This document shows positions 41,637 through 51,052 of a stretch of 64,000 bases of DNA, one piece after another. A program made the position numbers and the translations under genes. The notes under the pieces are model-generated. The model was not told the DNA's origin. It saw only the letters and a program-made list of their open reading frames with translations, and ran no database searches. The DNA is from Exiguobacterium sp. s122 (GTDB lineage Bacteria; Bacillota; Bacilli; Exiguobacteriales; Exiguobacteriaceae): NCBI RefSeq assembly GCF_018618475.1, contig NZ_JACSMD010000001.1, positions 1,302,001 through 1,366,000 of the forward strand. The letters are read 5' to 3'. Numbering within the stretch: position 1 is the stretch's first letter; each line of letters opens with the position of its first letter.

Positions 41637-42623
41637 TTATTTTAAAATGTCAACGCTTTCTCGCAGTTTAATCTCGAAATTTGTGAACGTTTTCATTGCG
41701 ATGACATCGCCTGTTAACAACTGGAGAATCATGTCAGCCGCCTTCGCTCCTGTCCTGCGATATGGCAGGTGGACCGTCGTGAGGGACGGATGCAATACCT
41801 CGGTGAAATCATAGCCACCAAATCCGCTCACCGAGACGTCATTCGGTACGGTCTTGCCGCTGTTGGCGAGCCCTTTCAATACACCGAGGGCGATATTATC
41901 GGTCGCACAGACAACGAGTGACGCCGCTTGCTCATGACCGATTTGTGCCCCAATCGGAATCGAATCCTCAATCTTGAACGTCGTCGTATACGTCTTGACG
42001 CTCGCGCCCGATTCGCTAAAGGCACGTAAAAATCCGTCGCGTCTCGCTTGGCCGACGGCGATATCATACTCCTCGACACCTACGTAGATAACGTCCCGAT
42101 GGCCCCAGTCCATGAACTGCTTACCTAGTGCGTATGCCGCCTCATAGTCAGGATAAACGAGACTATGCACTGTCGCATGTTCCTGACCGATTAACAGTAC
42201 CGGAATTTGAATCGCCTCGATCGCATGTAAATGACGTGGGGTCACCGTCGTCCCGAGCCAGATAATGCCGGCGACTTTCTGTTTTGCCAAGTTGTACAAT
42301 TGCTCGATCTCGCGCTCGGTCTGTTGAGCCGTGTTCACGACGAGCATTTGATAGCCGCGTTCGGTCAACCGCTCGTCGATCCCCATCATCGTGCGAGAGG
42401 CGGCGTACGAGTCAAGACGCGGCACGATGACGCCAATCATCTTCGTCTGTTTCGATTTCAAACTTTGCGCGAACTGGTTCGGTTCGTAGTTCGTCTCTTG
42501 AATGACCCGCTCAATCTTCTCCCGTGTCGCCTGTCCGACCGAGCCTCCGTTTAAATAACGCGAGACCGTACTCTTTGCGACGCCTGCTAGCTTGGCGATG
42601 TCGTTGATCGTTACTTGTCTCAT
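41637..42623 (-). CDS. scrR: LacI-family sucrose operon repressor
   Basis: About 328 residues. The N-terminal LacI helix-turn-helix is VTINDIAKLAGVAKSTVSRYLNG, and the periplasmic-binding-like ligand domain contains VIWLGTTVTP, CATDNIALGVLKGL and VSGFGGYD. It represses scrKAB by binding the two palindromes downstream, and fructose or fructose 1-phosphate is the usual inducer for this group. ATG 42623 is nine bases after GGGGG. It also may control its own transcript end. Confidence 0.88.
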   Translation of the reverse strand: MRQVTINDIAKLAGVAKSTVSRYLNGGSVGQATREKIERVIQETNYEPNQFAQSLKSKQTKMIGVIVPRLDSYAASRTMMGIDERLTERGYQMLVVNTAQQTEREIEQLYNLAKQKVAGIIWLGTTVTPRHLHAIEAIQIPVLLIGQEHATVHSLVYPDYEAAYALGKQFMDWGHRDVIYVGVEEYDIAVGQARRDGFLRAFSESGASVKTYTTTFKIEDSIPIGAQIGHEQAASLVVCATDNIALGVLKGLANSGKTVPNDVSVSGFGGYDFTEVLHPSLTTVHLPYRRTGAKAADMILQLLTGDVIAMKTFTNFEIKLRESVDILK

Positions 42624-42641
42624 CTCCAAAAACCCCCATAC

Positions 42642-42674
42642 GAAAAAACTGACGCGTCAAACGCCGTCAGTTTA
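42642..42674 (-). terminator. terminator between the acetyltransferase gene and scrR
   Basis: On the minus strand ACTGACGGCG...CGCGTCAGT is followed by six T residues. Confidence 0.85.
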
Positions 42675-43148
42675 GTGGTTTACTACATATCGTTTCTTAA
42701 AGTTCAAATAATAGAGTCCGTTCCGTTTCTCAAAGCCGTTCTTCTCGAGCACGCTTCGCATCGCTTCTTGATGCGGGCTCGTCGGCGGAATCCCGGCACG
42801 GACGGTATGTCCGTCTTTCAAATCTGACTGTTCGAGCGCGAGACGTAACCCTTCCGTCGCATAGCCTTTGCCTTTGTATGGGTCGAACACCATCAAATCG
42901 AGCTGATACACACGTGCGAGCTTGAGCAAAAGTACTTTTCCGACAATCTTTCCATCAACGAGGATATCAAAATAAAAATCTTCCCCGTAGCTATGGTCAA
43001 CGGCCGAATAGACATGTTCGGTGCCCATCTCTTCAAAGATGCCTTTCAGCTCCTCAGCTGAAATGCCGTATGAGCTCTGCCCATATTTCTGAAAATGTTC
43101 ATATTCAATCTCATCAATTTGACGAATAGGTTGACGCACGATGTCCAT
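42672..43148 (-). CDS. GNAT family N-acetyltransferase
   Basis: A 158-residue acetyltransferase with motif A MVFDPYKGKGYATEGLRLAL near residue 95 and ending in the strand LYYLNFKKRY. The acceptor is unknown. ATG 43148 follows AAGGAGGGCACGGG. Confidence 0.8.
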   Translation of the reverse strand: MDIVRQPIRQIDEIEYEHFQKYGQSSYGISAEELKGIFEEMGTEHVYSAVDHSYGEDFYFDILVDGKIVGKVLLLKLARVYQLDLMVFDPYKGKGYATEGLRLALEQSDLKDGHTVRAGIPPTSPHQEAMRSVLEKNGFEKRNGLYYLNFKKRYVVNH

Positions 43149-43236
43149 CCCGTGCCCTCCTTAACAGTTATTCCGTATTCTTTCCACACTCATTATATAC
43201 GAACTGCGACTTGATTCGCAAAAGATAACCGAAACG

Positions 43237-44100
43237 TCAAGCAGGTTCAATGTGAATATGAACCGAATCGACGGCATGCCGCTCATCGAGTTTTCGTTCA
43301 ATCTCATCGCAAAGGTCATGCGCCTCGTCAACCGTCAACTCTCCATCAACCGCAATGGTGACGTCGAGCATAACATGGTTCCCGAGATGCCGACCCTTGA
43401 TTTCACGCACTTCCTTCACCGATTCGAACTCGCCAATCGTCTCCTCGTAAGCGTTCACGAGGTCCGGGGGGAACCCGTCCGACAGTTGATGCGTCGCATC
43501 TAAGAAGATTTGAATGGCCGTGCGGATAATCATCCCGGCAATCAAGACGGCGAGCACCGTGTCCATCCATGGCAGTTTGAAGAATGCGAACAAAACACCG
43601 AGCGTCGCCCCGATTGAGATCATCGCGTCGGCGAGATTGTCTTTCGCGGCGGCCTTCAAGGCGAGCGAGCGCGTCTTCTTGGCCAAGCTCGAGTTGTACG
43701 CATACACACCGAACATGACAAGCGCACTGATAAAGGCAACGACCGCTGCGAGCGGGTTCGGCTCAATGTATTCCCCCTGAAGCAAGTTCGCGACACTGTT
43801 CAGTAGGACGAACACCCCGACGGCGACCATGATGAGCGAAGCGACGAGTGCGGCGAGCGTCTCCATCTTGGCATGGCCATATTTATGTTCGGCGTCATGT
43901 GGTAATGCCGCAATCCGAATCCCGATATAGACGGCGATTGAGGCGATAATATCCGTCGTGTTGTTGAAACCGTCCGCAAGGACGGCCTCTGAGTTATAAA
44001 TGATTCCGAAGACGACTTTTAATATAGATAGAATTAAATACGTCGTAATCGATAAAATCGCGCCTTTAAGCGCTTTTGGTGGATGATTCGTTGTGCCCAT
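43237..44100 (-). CDS. cation diffusion facilitator (CDF) transporter
   Basis: A 287-residue metal:proton antiporter with six transmembrane helices. Metal-site acidic residues lie in VLADGFNNTTDIIASI (helix 2) and AKDNLADAMISIG (helix 5). The cytoplasmic C-terminal ferredoxin-like domain ends VDSVHIHIEP. Zn, Fe or Mn export is typical. ATG 44100 follows GGGAGGTGGGCGG. Metal specificity is undecided. Confidence 0.88.
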   Translation of the reverse strand: MGTTNHPPKALKGAILSITTYLILSILKVVFGIIYNSEAVLADGFNNTTDIIASIAVYIGIRIAALPHDAEHKYGHAKMETLAALVASLIMVAVGVFVLLNSVANLLQGEYIEPNPLAAVVAFISALVMFGVYAYNSSLAKKTRSLALKAAAKDNLADAMISIGATLGVLFAFFKLPWMDTVLAVLIAGMIIRTAIQIFLDATHQLSDGFPPDLVNAYEETIGEFESVKEVREIKGRHLGNHVMLDVTIAVDGELTVDEAHDLCDEIERKLDERHAVDSVHIHIEPA

Positions 44101-44281
44101 CCGCCCACCTCCCTTTTAGCCTAGTTAGTATATCAGCTGGGGTTTGAGTGGGTATAGAGAAACATTGTTTCCCGTTCGCAAAATAAATGGAATATATTCC
44201 CGGTAGTTTCGTCTTACAAAAAATATGGTAAAGTAAACAAGAAGAGACCCTTGTGGTTACAACGCAAAAGAGGTGAAACGT

Positions 44282-44593
44282 ATGTTTACAGAACGTGATG
44301 GGATTAAATTAAGACTGGAACAAATTGACAGATTGTTGTCGGATTTGAATCGTGAGGCGAAGCAATTGATGGCACGTCTACGTGAACTCGATGCGAGTGG
44401 TGAAAACCCGCAGGAAGTGTCACTCAAACCTGAAGACCGTGACACGCTCAAATCATCAATTGACGAGACGCTCGAGGCACTTCAAAGCCGCTCGAAACGT
44501 CCAATCAATCCGAACGATGAAAAGAAAAAAGAATTGGCGACGCACAAAGCACTCATTGACGAATTGTCTGATCTACTCAGCAAGAAAAAGTGA
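44282..44593 (+). CDS. small coiled-coil protein
   Basis: A 103-residue, highly charged helical protein (KLRLEQIDRLLSDLNREAKQ and a C-terminal DELSDLLSKKK). No family recognised. ATG 44282 has GAGGTG six bases upstream; a GTG nine bases earlier is less likely. A terminator overlaps its stop. Confidence 0.65.
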   Translation: MFTERDGIKLRLEQIDRLLSDLNREAKQLMARLRELDASGENPQEVSLKPEDRDTLKSSIDETLEALQSRSKRPINPNDEKKKELATHKALIDELSDLLSKKK

Positions 44594-44616
44594 GACGCAA
44601 TCTGCGTCTCTTTTTT
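44592..44616 (+). terminator. terminator of the coiled-coil gene
   Basis: GAGACGCA ATC TGCGTCTC followed by six T residues. It lies upstream of the methyltransferase start, so that gene probably has its own promoter or depends on read-through. Confidence 0.9.
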
Positions 44617-44634
44617 ATGAAGGAGCGTTTTTTT

Positions 44635-45426
44635 ATGTATATTGTCACGACTTGTCTGCGACCAACCGATGCAGTACGCGAACAAGCGACTCGACACGCA
44701 TCGCATTACGGTGTACGTTTTGTCGAGCGGAAAAAACAATCACTCGAGACGCTGATGAATCACTATGAGAAAAGCGTCCTTGTCTTCGATAAACGGCGCG
44801 TCGAATACACGTCGCTCGGGACGACCGAACCGTTCTTTTTTCATCCTTCCAGCTCGGTCTTTCGCATCAAACAATTGATGCGTGATGGACACGACCCGCT
44901 CGTCGACACGGCCATGCTCGAGCCCGGCGACCGTGTCCTCGACTGTACGCTCGGCCTCGGTTCGGACTCGATTGTCATGAGCCATGCCATCGGAGCAGAT
45001 GGTCGCATCACCGGAATCGAGAGCGAGTTCATGACGGCGATGCTCGTCAAGGAAGGACTTAGCGTGTGGGTCGAGAAAGAAGAGGCCATCAATCAAGCGA
45101 TGCGACGAATCGAAGTCGTCCACGCAGACGCCCTTACCTATTTGAAGACATGTATCGACGACTCGTTCGACATCGTCTACTTCGATCCGATGTTCGAGAA
45201 AACGATTTCAGAATCGGTTCATTTGAACCCGTTACGTTCACTCGCGAATACGGCTCCGCTCTCAGACGAGCTCATTCGGGAAGCGCGACGTGTTGCAAAA
45301 AAACGAATCGTCCTAAAAGCGCATTTTGAGAGTGAATGGTTCAACGAGTACGGTTTTACGAGGATTACACGAAAGACGTCAAAACTGCATTACGGATATA
45401 TCGACATAGAGACGGACATCCTTTAG
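44635..45426 (+). CDS. class I SAM-dependent methyltransferase (YpiP-like)
   Basis: About 263 residues. SAM motif I is VLDCTLGLGSDSIVMS (near 100). The DSFDIVYFDPMFEKTIS segment has an acidic DPMF that resembles N-methyltransferase active sites. The size and N-terminus MYIVTTCLRPTDAV match the Bacillus YpiP group, whose substrate is unknown. ATG 44635 follows AAGGAG; an earlier start inside the terminator is unlikely. Confidence 0.82.
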   Translation: MYIVTTCLRPTDAVREQATRHASHYGVRFVERKKQSLETLMNHYEKSVLVFDKRRVEYTSLGTTEPFFFHPSSSVFRIKQLMRDGHDPLVDTAMLEPGDRVLDCTLGLGSDSIVMSHAIGADGRITGIESEFMTAMLVKEGLSVWVEKEEAINQAMRRIEVVHADALTYLKTCIDDSFDIVYFDPMFEKTISESVHLNPLRSLANTAPLSDELIREARRVAKKRIVLKAHFESEWFNEYGFTRITRKTSKLHYGYIDIETDIL

Positions 45427-45442
45427 GGCTTATTGCCCAAAC

Positions 45443-45463
45443 GGGACGAAAGTCTCTTTTTTT
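45443..45463 (+). terminator. weak terminator after the methyltransferase gene
   Basis: GGGAC GAAA GTCTC is followed by seven T residues. The stem is only five pairs. Confidence 0.5.
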
Positions 45464-45483
45464 CGCTACCCTTTTTCTGAATA

Positions 45484-45512
45484 TTGACATTAATCAGACA
45501 CAAGTCTAATGT
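45484..45512 (+). promoter_or_regulatory. promoter of the immune inhibitor A gene
   Basis: TTGACA (45484-45489), a 17-bp spacer and TAATGT (45507-45512) make a near-consensus sigma-A promoter about 50 bp upstream of the ATG. Confidence 0.7.
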
Positions 45513-45563
45513 TTACCCTAAGCTCACACAATTTCCCATTATTTACACAGGAGGTTAGTACAG

Positions 45564-47936
45564 ATGAAAAATCGTTCCATCCGCCGCACGACACTCGCGG
45601 CCGTCCTGACGTCAGCAATGACGGTCAGCGCCATCCCGGTTGCTGCAGGACCGACAAACGTCGCACCGGCCATACCGTCGGCTAGCGAACACGCTCCGAT
45701 TGATCATCATATCATCGATGAGGAACGTCTCGCTAAAGCGCTCGAGAAGCGTGGCGTCATTAAGAAAGGCTTATCGGCTTCAGAACGCACGAAAGCGGTC
45801 GAGGCGTACATCGCCAAGAAACAAGGTGCAGCGCAAGACCCGCATAAGCATGACTTGAATGACAAAGCAGCCGCAGCCAAAGAGAAGATACATAACCAGT
45901 TCGAAAAAGAATCGAACCGTCTCCTCGACAAAGCGAAAAAAGGACAAGCAAACTATCGGAAAGGCAAGCCGAACGGTCAAGTAAAAGTTGATCCAGCGAA
46001 ACAGACAGGCTATAACGGCGCCGTCCGTGAAGACAAAGTACTCGTCCTTCTTGTCGAATATAGCGACTTCAAACATAACAATATTGTTCAAGAGGAAGGT
46101 TATCTGTATAGCGATAACTTTAGTAAAGAACATTATGAGCAGTATATGTTCGGCGACGAGTCGTTCGAACTGTTCAACGGAGACAAAGTCCAGACATTCA
46201 AACAGTATTATGAGGAACAGTCTGGAGGTAGCTACACCGTCGATGGTACGGTCTCAGAATGGTTGACCGTCCCAGGTACGGCGAAAGACTATGGCGCCGA
46301 TAGTCCATCTGGTGGTCATGACAACGCCGGACCAGGACCGCGTCAACTCGTCAAAGACGCATTGAATGCGGCTGTGAAGAGCGGTATGAATTTGGCAGAA
46401 TTTGATGAATATGATTTATATGACCTTGACGGTGACGGGAACTTCAATGAACCGGACGGGTTGATCGACCACTTGATGATCATTCATGCGGGTACCGGTC
46501 AAGAAGCGGGTGGCGGTGTGCTCGGTGATGATGCAGTCTGGTCACACCGTTGGGTTGTCGGTAACAGCCCATATCGCATCGCTGGTACAGAGGCAGCTGT
46601 CCCGTATTGGGGCGGTCAAGTGGCCGCGTTCGACTACACGATTCAACCAGAGGACGGTGCAGTCGGCGTCTTCGCGCACGAATACGGTCACGACCTCGGG
46701 CTGCCAGATGAGTATGACACGCAATATACAGGTCAAGGCGAACCGGTCCAATCATGGTCAATCATGAGTGGCGGTAGCTGGGCTGGGAAGATTGCCGGAA
46801 CTGAACCGACCAGCTTCTCTCCACAAAACAAAGAGTACTTCCAAAAGTTGATGGGCGGCAACTGGGCAAACATCAAGGAAGTCGAACTCGATGATATTAA
46901 CGCGCAAGGTTTCGTCTCTCAAATCGACCAATCAGTGACGAAATCGAACAACCCTGGCATCGTGAAAATCAACTTGCCAGATAAAAAGGTTAAAGGCATC
47001 GAGCCGAAGTTCGGGAAGTATTACTACTACTCGACTAAAGGCGACAACTTGCATACGGAATTGGCAATCCCGAACGTGAAACTCGGAGCTGACGGGCAAC
47101 TTGCCTTCGATACACGTTTTGAAATTGAATACGATTATGACTATCTTTATGTCAAAGCGCTTAGCGGCGGTAAAGAAGTCGTCCTCGACGTTTACGGTGA
47201 CGACAACACAGGTAACGATGCAGAATCGACGAACGGTGAATGGGTTCGTAAGTCATACGACTTGTCACAATTCGCCGGACAAGACGTCTCGATTGTCTTC
47301 GAATACGTGACTGACGGTGGCCTTGCGCTTGAAGGCTTCGCACTCGACAACGTCTCGATCACGTCGGGCGGTGCAACATTGTTCTCTGACGACGCAGAAG
47401 GCGCGGAAGTGGTCAAGTTGAACGGTTTCGTTAAGTCGGACGGTTGGGATGAGAAGCCGCACTACTACTACTTGGAGTGGCGTAACCATGCCGGCGCTGA
47501 TACGGGTCTCTTGAACGGCCGTGGTGTCAAATACAATACAGGTCTCGTCGTCTGGTATGGAGACGATTCGTTCTCAGACAACTGGGTCGGTCTCCACCCG
47601 GGTGAAGGCTTCCTCGGTGTCGTCGATTCGCACCCTGAAGCATTGATTGGGAAGTTGAACGGCAAAGACACGGTCGCAGGTAGCACACGTTATCAAATCG
47701 CAGACGCGGCGTTCAGCCTCGACAAGACGATCCCATGGTATATCGCATCCCCGACACGTGGAACATACGATTACAAAGCACAACCTGGCGTGAAACAATT
47801 TAATGACGCCAACACGTATATCAACTCGCTCATCCCGGACGCAGGTAAGAAATTGCCTAAGTACGGTCTCGTCGTCGACGTCGTCGGCGAAGCGAAAGAC
47901 AACTCGGCTGGTGCCGTTTGGATTCGCAAACAATAA
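45564..47936 (+). CDS. inhA: immune inhibitor A, secreted M6 metalloprotease
   Basis: A 790-residue secreted protease. A signal peptide (to about residue 30, cleaved near VAAGPT) and a charged propeptide of about 120 residues precede the catalytic domain. The zinc motif [14 protein letters not shown] is near residue 370. A C-terminal beta-rich domain follows ([16 protein letters not shown]), matching the VEG/MAM-like region of InhA proteins. Bacillus InhA degrades antimicrobial peptides and host proteins. ATG 45564 has CAGGAGG upstream; a promoter and terminator bracket the gene. Confidence 0.92.
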   Translation: MKNRSIRRTTLAAVLTSAMTVSAIPVAAGPTNVAPAIPSASEHAPIDHHIIDEERLAKALEKRGVIKKGLSASERTKAVEAYIAKKQGAAQDPHKHDLNDKAAAAKEKIHNQFEKESNRLLDKAKKGQANYRKGKPNGQVKVDPAKQTGYNGAVREDKVLVLLVEYSDFKHNNIVQEEGYLYSDNFSKEHYEQYMFGDESFELFNGDKVQTFKQYYEEQSGGSYTVDGTVSEWLTVPGTAKDYGADSPSGGHDNAGPGPRQLVKDALNAAVKSGMNLAEFDEYDLYDLDGDGNFNEPDGLIDHLMIIHAGTGQEAGGGVLGDDAVWSHRWVVGNSPYRIAGTEAAVPYWGGQVAAFDYTIQPEDGAVGVFAHEYGHDLGLPDEYDTQYTGQGEPVQSWSIMSGGSWAGKIAGTEPTSFSPQNKEYFQKLMGGNWANIKEVELDDINAQGFVSQIDQSVTKSNNPGIVKINLPDKKVKGIEPKFGKYYYYSTKGDNLHTELAIPNVKLGADGQLAFDTRFEIEYDYDYLYVKALSGGKEVVLDVYGDDNTGNDAESTNGEWVRKSYDLSQFAGQDVSIVFEYVTDGGLALEGFALDNVSITSGGATLFSDDAEGAEVVKLNGFVKSDGWDEKPHYYYLEWRNHAGADTGLLNGRGVKYNTGLVVWYGDDSFSDNWVGLHPGEGFLGVVDSHPEALIGKLNGKDTVAGSTRYQIADAAFSLDKTIPWYIASPTRGTYDYKAQPGVKQFNDANTYINSLIPDAGKKLPKYGLVVDVVGEAKDNSAGAVWIRKQ

Positions 47937-47944
47937 TGACCCTG

Positions 47945-47977
47945 CCCCGCATCTAAACTGGATGCGGGGTCTTATTA
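47945..47977 (+). terminator. terminator of inhA
   Basis: CCCCGCATC TAAACTG GATGCGGGG followed by TCTTATTATT. Confidence 0.9.
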
Positions 47978-48030
47978 TTCTAAAAAAGCTTGAAATTGTC
48001 GAACGAACTGTGTAACATAATATGTGTAAC

Positions 48031-48101
48031 GCCTCTGTAGGTTAGTGGCAGACCTCAGCAATGGTAATGCTGCAGCACGAGTTCGATTCTCGTCGGAGGC
48101 A
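48031..48101 (+). tRNA. tRNA-Thr (anticodon GGU), 3' CCA not encoded
   Basis: A 71-nt cloverleaf. The acceptor stem is GCCTCTG/CGGAGGC and the D-stem GGTT/GACC with A14, G18-G19 and A21 in place. The anticodon stem CAGCA/TGCTG encloses loop ATGGTAA, giving anticodon GGT (Thr codon ACC). The T-arm is ACGAG TTCGATT CTCGT. The discriminator base is A, followed by TTC rather than CCA, so the tail must be added enzymatically. A terminator lies at 48131-48169. Confidence 0.85.
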
Positions 48102-48130
48102 TTCATAATACCTCTCAACCAAGCGGTTTC

Positions 48131-48169
48131 AAGCACTTCCTGTATCTTGCAGGAGGTGCTTTCTTTTTC
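48131..48169 (+). terminator. terminator of the tRNA transcript
   Basis: AAGCACTTCCTG pairs with CAGGAGGTGCTT, followed by TCTTTTT. Confidence 0.85.
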
Positions 48170-48226
48170 TCATTAAACAGGTTGTGCCCAGTCGTACGAT
48201 TTTAGTTGGTGTCGTAAACATTTCTA

Positions 48227-48394
48227 TTACTTGATCTGAAATGACATCGTGATTTCCTTATACGTTCCTTCTTTGTATTGCGAAGTTGCATATTGCATTG
48301 TCGCCAGGAGTGTAACCTTGATAGACGACAAAAACGCCCAGAAGGACGCTGATGTGCTTGCTTCGTACACTCCCAATTTTCTAAAACACTTCAC
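48227..48394 (-). CDS. possible small or remnant ORF
   Basis: Directly after the stop of the membrane gene at 48398, in the same frame, is a 55-codon open stretch from GTG 48394 with a coding-like end (TSQYKEGTYKEITMSFQIK). There is no convincing ribosome site. It may be a gene remnant. I cannot assign a family. The rest of 48170-48226 shows nothing. Confidence 0.25.
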   Translation of the reverse strand: MKCFRKLGVYEASTSASFWAFLSSIKVTLLATMQYATSQYKEGTYKEITMSFQIK

Positions 48395-48397
48395 GAG

Positions 48398-48595
48398 TCA
48401 TTCCATCTTCTTCTCTATAGCTTGATCGCCTTCTTTCGGAGAGAAAAAGAATACGAGAGACAAGATAAAAAGCGCTACTGGAAATGTCACTAAAGAAAGA
48501 TCAAATTTAACAGACTGACTCGCATATTCTCCATACAAATAAATTGCCATCCAGGAAGCACAACATAATAAAATCACGGCCGATAAAATTTTCAT
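48398..48595 (-). CDS. small membrane protein
   Basis: A 65-residue protein with two hydrophobic helices (about 3-22 and 32-50) and a charged tail GDQAIEKKME. ATG 48595 follows AAAGGTGGAG. No family recognised. Confidence 0.55.
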   Translation of the reverse strand: MKILSAVILLCCASWMAIYLYGEYASQSVKFDLSLVTFPVALFILSLVFFFSPKEGDQAIEKKME

Positions 48596-48785
48596 TTTTT
48601 TCTCTCCACCTTTCAAGTGATATTATAACGGATTGATCGAACGACTTTTCATTTCTTCCGAAAATATACAATATTGTTATTTCAATAACTCCGTTAAAAT
48701 ACAGAAGGGTGTAACTTGATTTTATAAAGAAAGTTATATGGGGTGTAGGGGCTACAATTTCCTAGCGGTCGCTTTTTACATTGCC

Positions 48786-48814
48786 TTGACAAGCGAAACG
48801 GTCGTATATAAGAT
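48786..48814 (+). promoter_or_regulatory. promoter of the YhhQ-type transporter gene
   Basis: TTGACA is followed 15-16 bp later by TATAAG/TATATA, about 45 bp upstream of the ATG at 48859. The short leader leaves no room for a preQ1 riboswitch. Confidence 0.55.
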
Positions 48815-48858
48815 TGAAAAGTTAAAAGTACTTATTGATTCGGAAGGAGCAACATCCA

Positions 48859-49554
48859 ATGCTTAATGAATGGTTATGGATTCCTTCTGCCTTGCTCACG
48901 CTCGGCCTGCTCGTCCTCAGCTATAAGCTGTTCGGCCGTGTCGGGCTGTTCGCCTGGATCGCGATGGCCTCGGTCGTCGCCAACATTCAAGTGACGCAGC
49001 AGATTGTAATCGGTGGTTTCATCTTCACACTCGGGAATATCGTCTACGGTTCCCTTTATTTAGCGACAGACATCTTGAACGAGAAATACGGCCGTCATAC
49101 GGCGCGTAAAGGCGTCTGGCTAGGTTTCTTCATCTTGATCGTCTCGACGGTGCTCATGCAGTTCGCCTTGCTTTATGAGCCGTTTGAAGAAGCGCTATTC
49201 ATGCATGAGAGTTTCGAGGCGTTGTTCTCGATGCTCCCACTCATCACACTCGGTAGTCTCGCGGCGTACCTTGTCTCGCAACTGTTCGACGTCTTCATCT
49301 ACTCGAAGATTCGTGCGAAGACCGGAGAGAAAAAGCTATGGCTCCGGACGACCGGTTCTACGGTCGTCTCACAGTTCATCGATACGCTCACATTCTGTAC
49401 AATCGCCTTTTGGGGCATGGACTGGGACATCTGGTGGAACATCTTTGTCACGACATACGTCGCGAAGTTCGTCATCGCCTGGATTGCCACACCGTTCATG
49501 TACTATGCGAAACGGACGAAACCGCAAGAAGATCAAGCCGAGAACGCTGCATAA
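48859..49554 (+). CDS. queuosine precursor transporter (YhhQ family)
   Basis: A 231-residue membrane protein with six helices. The family hallmark IVYGSLYLATDILNEKYGRHTARKG is near residue 65-85, and VSQLFDVFIYSKIR and TTGSTVVSQFIDTLTFCTIAF follow, as in YhhQ (formerly DUF165). It imports the queuosine precursors preQ0/preQ1. ATG 48859 follows GGAAGGAG; an earlier ATG eight codons upstream lacks a site. Confidence 0.88.
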   Translation: MLNEWLWIPSALLTLGLLVLSYKLFGRVGLFAWIAMASVVANIQVTQQIVIGGFIFTLGNIVYGSLYLATDILNEKYGRHTARKGVWLGFFILIVSTVLMQFALLYEPFEEALFMHESFEALFSMLPLITLGSLAAYLVSQLFDVFIYSKIRAKTGEKKLWLRTTGSTVVSQFIDTLTFCTIAFWGMDWDIWWNIFVTTYVAKFVIAWIATPFMYYAKRTKPQEDQAENAA

Positions 49555-49555
49555 C

Positions 49556-49587
49556 GAAAAACGCCACGAGACATCGTGGCGTTTTAC
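49556..49587. terminator. bidirectional terminator
   Basis: AAAACGCCACGA GACA TCGTGGCGTTTT, flanked by A and T runs, separates the convergent YhhQ-type and small-protein genes. Confidence 0.9.
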
Positions 49588-49829
49588 TTTGTCCGAATCT
49601 TGAGTCGGACGGCATATGGTCTAGCATCTTCGACGGTAGACGTCTCTCGACAGACGGCGAGCGCAACGTAGGCGTCGATGGCAAGTGCTTCAATGGTCGT
49701 ATCGGTCTTCGTGACCTCAAGTATGGTGTAAGGTGGCAAGCGTTCCATCTTGACCCACTCCCCGTGCTCTTTTACATAAACGACGGGTTCGTCGATCGAG
49801 TAACGTGTCAGTAGTTCCTTGACGTTCAC
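49584..49829 (-). CDS. small hypothetical protein
   Basis: An 81-residue soluble protein (starts MNVKELLTRYSIDEPVVYVK, ends ARPYAVRLKIRTK), mostly beta-strand. GTG 49829 follows GAAGGAGGGGATC; a long upstream extension has no site. Function unknown. Confidence 0.55.
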   Translation of the reverse strand: MNVKELLTRYSIDEPVVYVKEHGEWVKMERLPPYTILEVTKTDTTIEALAIDAYVALAVCRETSTVEDARPYAVRLKIRTK

Positions 49830-49976
49830 ACGATCCCCTCCTTCAACCCAATCCATATGCTTATTATAAAAATTTCTCGTTTTTCTGTAAACCGTGTCCT
49901 TCGGAATTTGTCGTCCCCTGCCCTTCAACTTTTTTCGATTCAACCGATAATAAAAGGAGAGAAATGAGGTGAACCG

Positions 49977-50333
49977 ATGCGTTATCGACGCCAAGAAACT
50001 TTTCGTTATATCTTACCGACCCCTCGTTTTATTCCGTACCGCCTCGTATGGGAAGACAAAGAATTGCACGACGGAGAAGCGATACTGTTGAACATCAGCT
50101 CCCACGGTATGAAACTGCGTTGTGACTACCTCTTCCCGTTGTCTGAAGGATTGAAGGTTACCGTCACGCTCGACCTCGTCCCGCTATTGCAGCCAATCGA
50201 TTTGACGGGCCACGTCCGGCACCGCAGTCAGCTGGGGAATCTTTATGACTACGGCATTATGCTAGAGACGAACTCGGAAGAGACGCAACAACTCGTAACG
50301 ATGATTAAATCTTATGCACGCGAGAACCAGTGA
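49977..50333 (+). CDS. PilZ domain-containing protein
   Basis: A 118-residue single-domain PilZ-like protein. It begins with an arginine-rich stretch (RYRRQETFRYILP) and has the SSHGMKLRC segment (the DxSxxG position) and the YDYGIMLETNSEE strand. The N-terminal RxxxR is slightly atypical, so cyclic-di-GMP binding is plausible rather than certain. ATG 49977 follows GAGGTG. Confidence 0.72.
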   Translation: MRYRRQETFRYILPTPRFIPYRLVWEDKELHDGEAILLNISSHGMKLRCDYLFPLSEGLKVTVTLDLVPLLQPIDLTGHVRHRSQLGNLYDYGIMLETNSEETQQLVTMIKSYARENQ

Positions 50334-50419
50334 GAGGGTGTCTGATGACACTTTCTCATTTTTCGTTCTTAAAAATCAGGGTATACTATGGAAAACAGTA
50401 CTAGACGTGAGGTGTTGGC

Positions 50420-51052
50420 ATGACGAGAAAGTTTTTATTGATTCCTTGGGGCATCGCGATCGCCATCGCCGTCCTCGGCCCAAACGAGCCGTTCTCGAGC
50501 CGGTTTTTGCTCGACTTTGTAACGTATAACACAGATGTATATGAAGGCTATTCTTTGTCCTTATTCAGCATCCTAGGTGTGTATCCGCTCGCTTTGTTCC
50601 CACTCCTCTGGTCGGAGGTCAATCAATTACGACCGAATCCGCTCTTGCCTGCAGCGACCGGTTTCGTCGTCGGCGGTTTTCTCATCGCCCCGTACTTAGC
50701 CTTTGCCCGGCAGTCGCCCTACCCGACACCGATCAAGCCGCTCCCGACACGATTACTCGGGGTCGTGTTGCTCGCCGTGACGATCGGCTTATTCATCGCA
50801 GCCGCGACGACGGGTGACGTCGGGACGTATTGGTCGTACGTGGAACAGAATCAGTTCGTCCGGACCATGACGGTCGATTTCTTCTTACTTGCCTGCATTC
50901 AAATCACGCTCATGAACCGCGATGCGAAACGATACAAGATGAGCCTTTGGCCGCTACCGTACATCCCGTTGTTCGGATTGTTGTTCTGGCTCATTATCCG
51001 ACACAAACAGCCGTTCAACGAAGCGCCGACAAAGCGCCCTCGACACTCGTAA
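50420..51052 (+). CDS. hypothetical membrane protein
   Basis: A 210-residue protein with about six hydrophobic segments and a basic tail (KRPRHS). I recognise no named family. ATG 50420 follows GTGAGGTGTTGGC. A terminator follows its stop. Confidence 0.65.
   Translation: MTRKFLLIPWGIAIAIAVLGPNEPFSSRFLLDFVTYNTDVYEGYSLSLFSILGVYPLALFPLLWSEVNQLRPNPLLPAATGFVVGGFLIAPYLAFARQSPYPTPIKPLPTRLLGVVLLAVTIGLFIAAATTGDVGTYWSYVEQNQFVRTMTVDFFLLACIQITLMNRDAKRYKMSLWPLPYIPLFGLLFWLIIRHKQPFNEAPTKRPRHS

Noticed and set aside
48700-48858. preQ1 riboswitch upstream of the YhhQ-type gene
   Set aside because: The promoter leaves a leader of about 40 nt without the C-rich and A-rich preQ1 aptamer segments.
49584-49994. 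136-codon version of the small protein gene
   Set aside because: The upstream part is basic and unlikely to be coding, and the strong GGAGGGG site lies just before the GTG at 49829.
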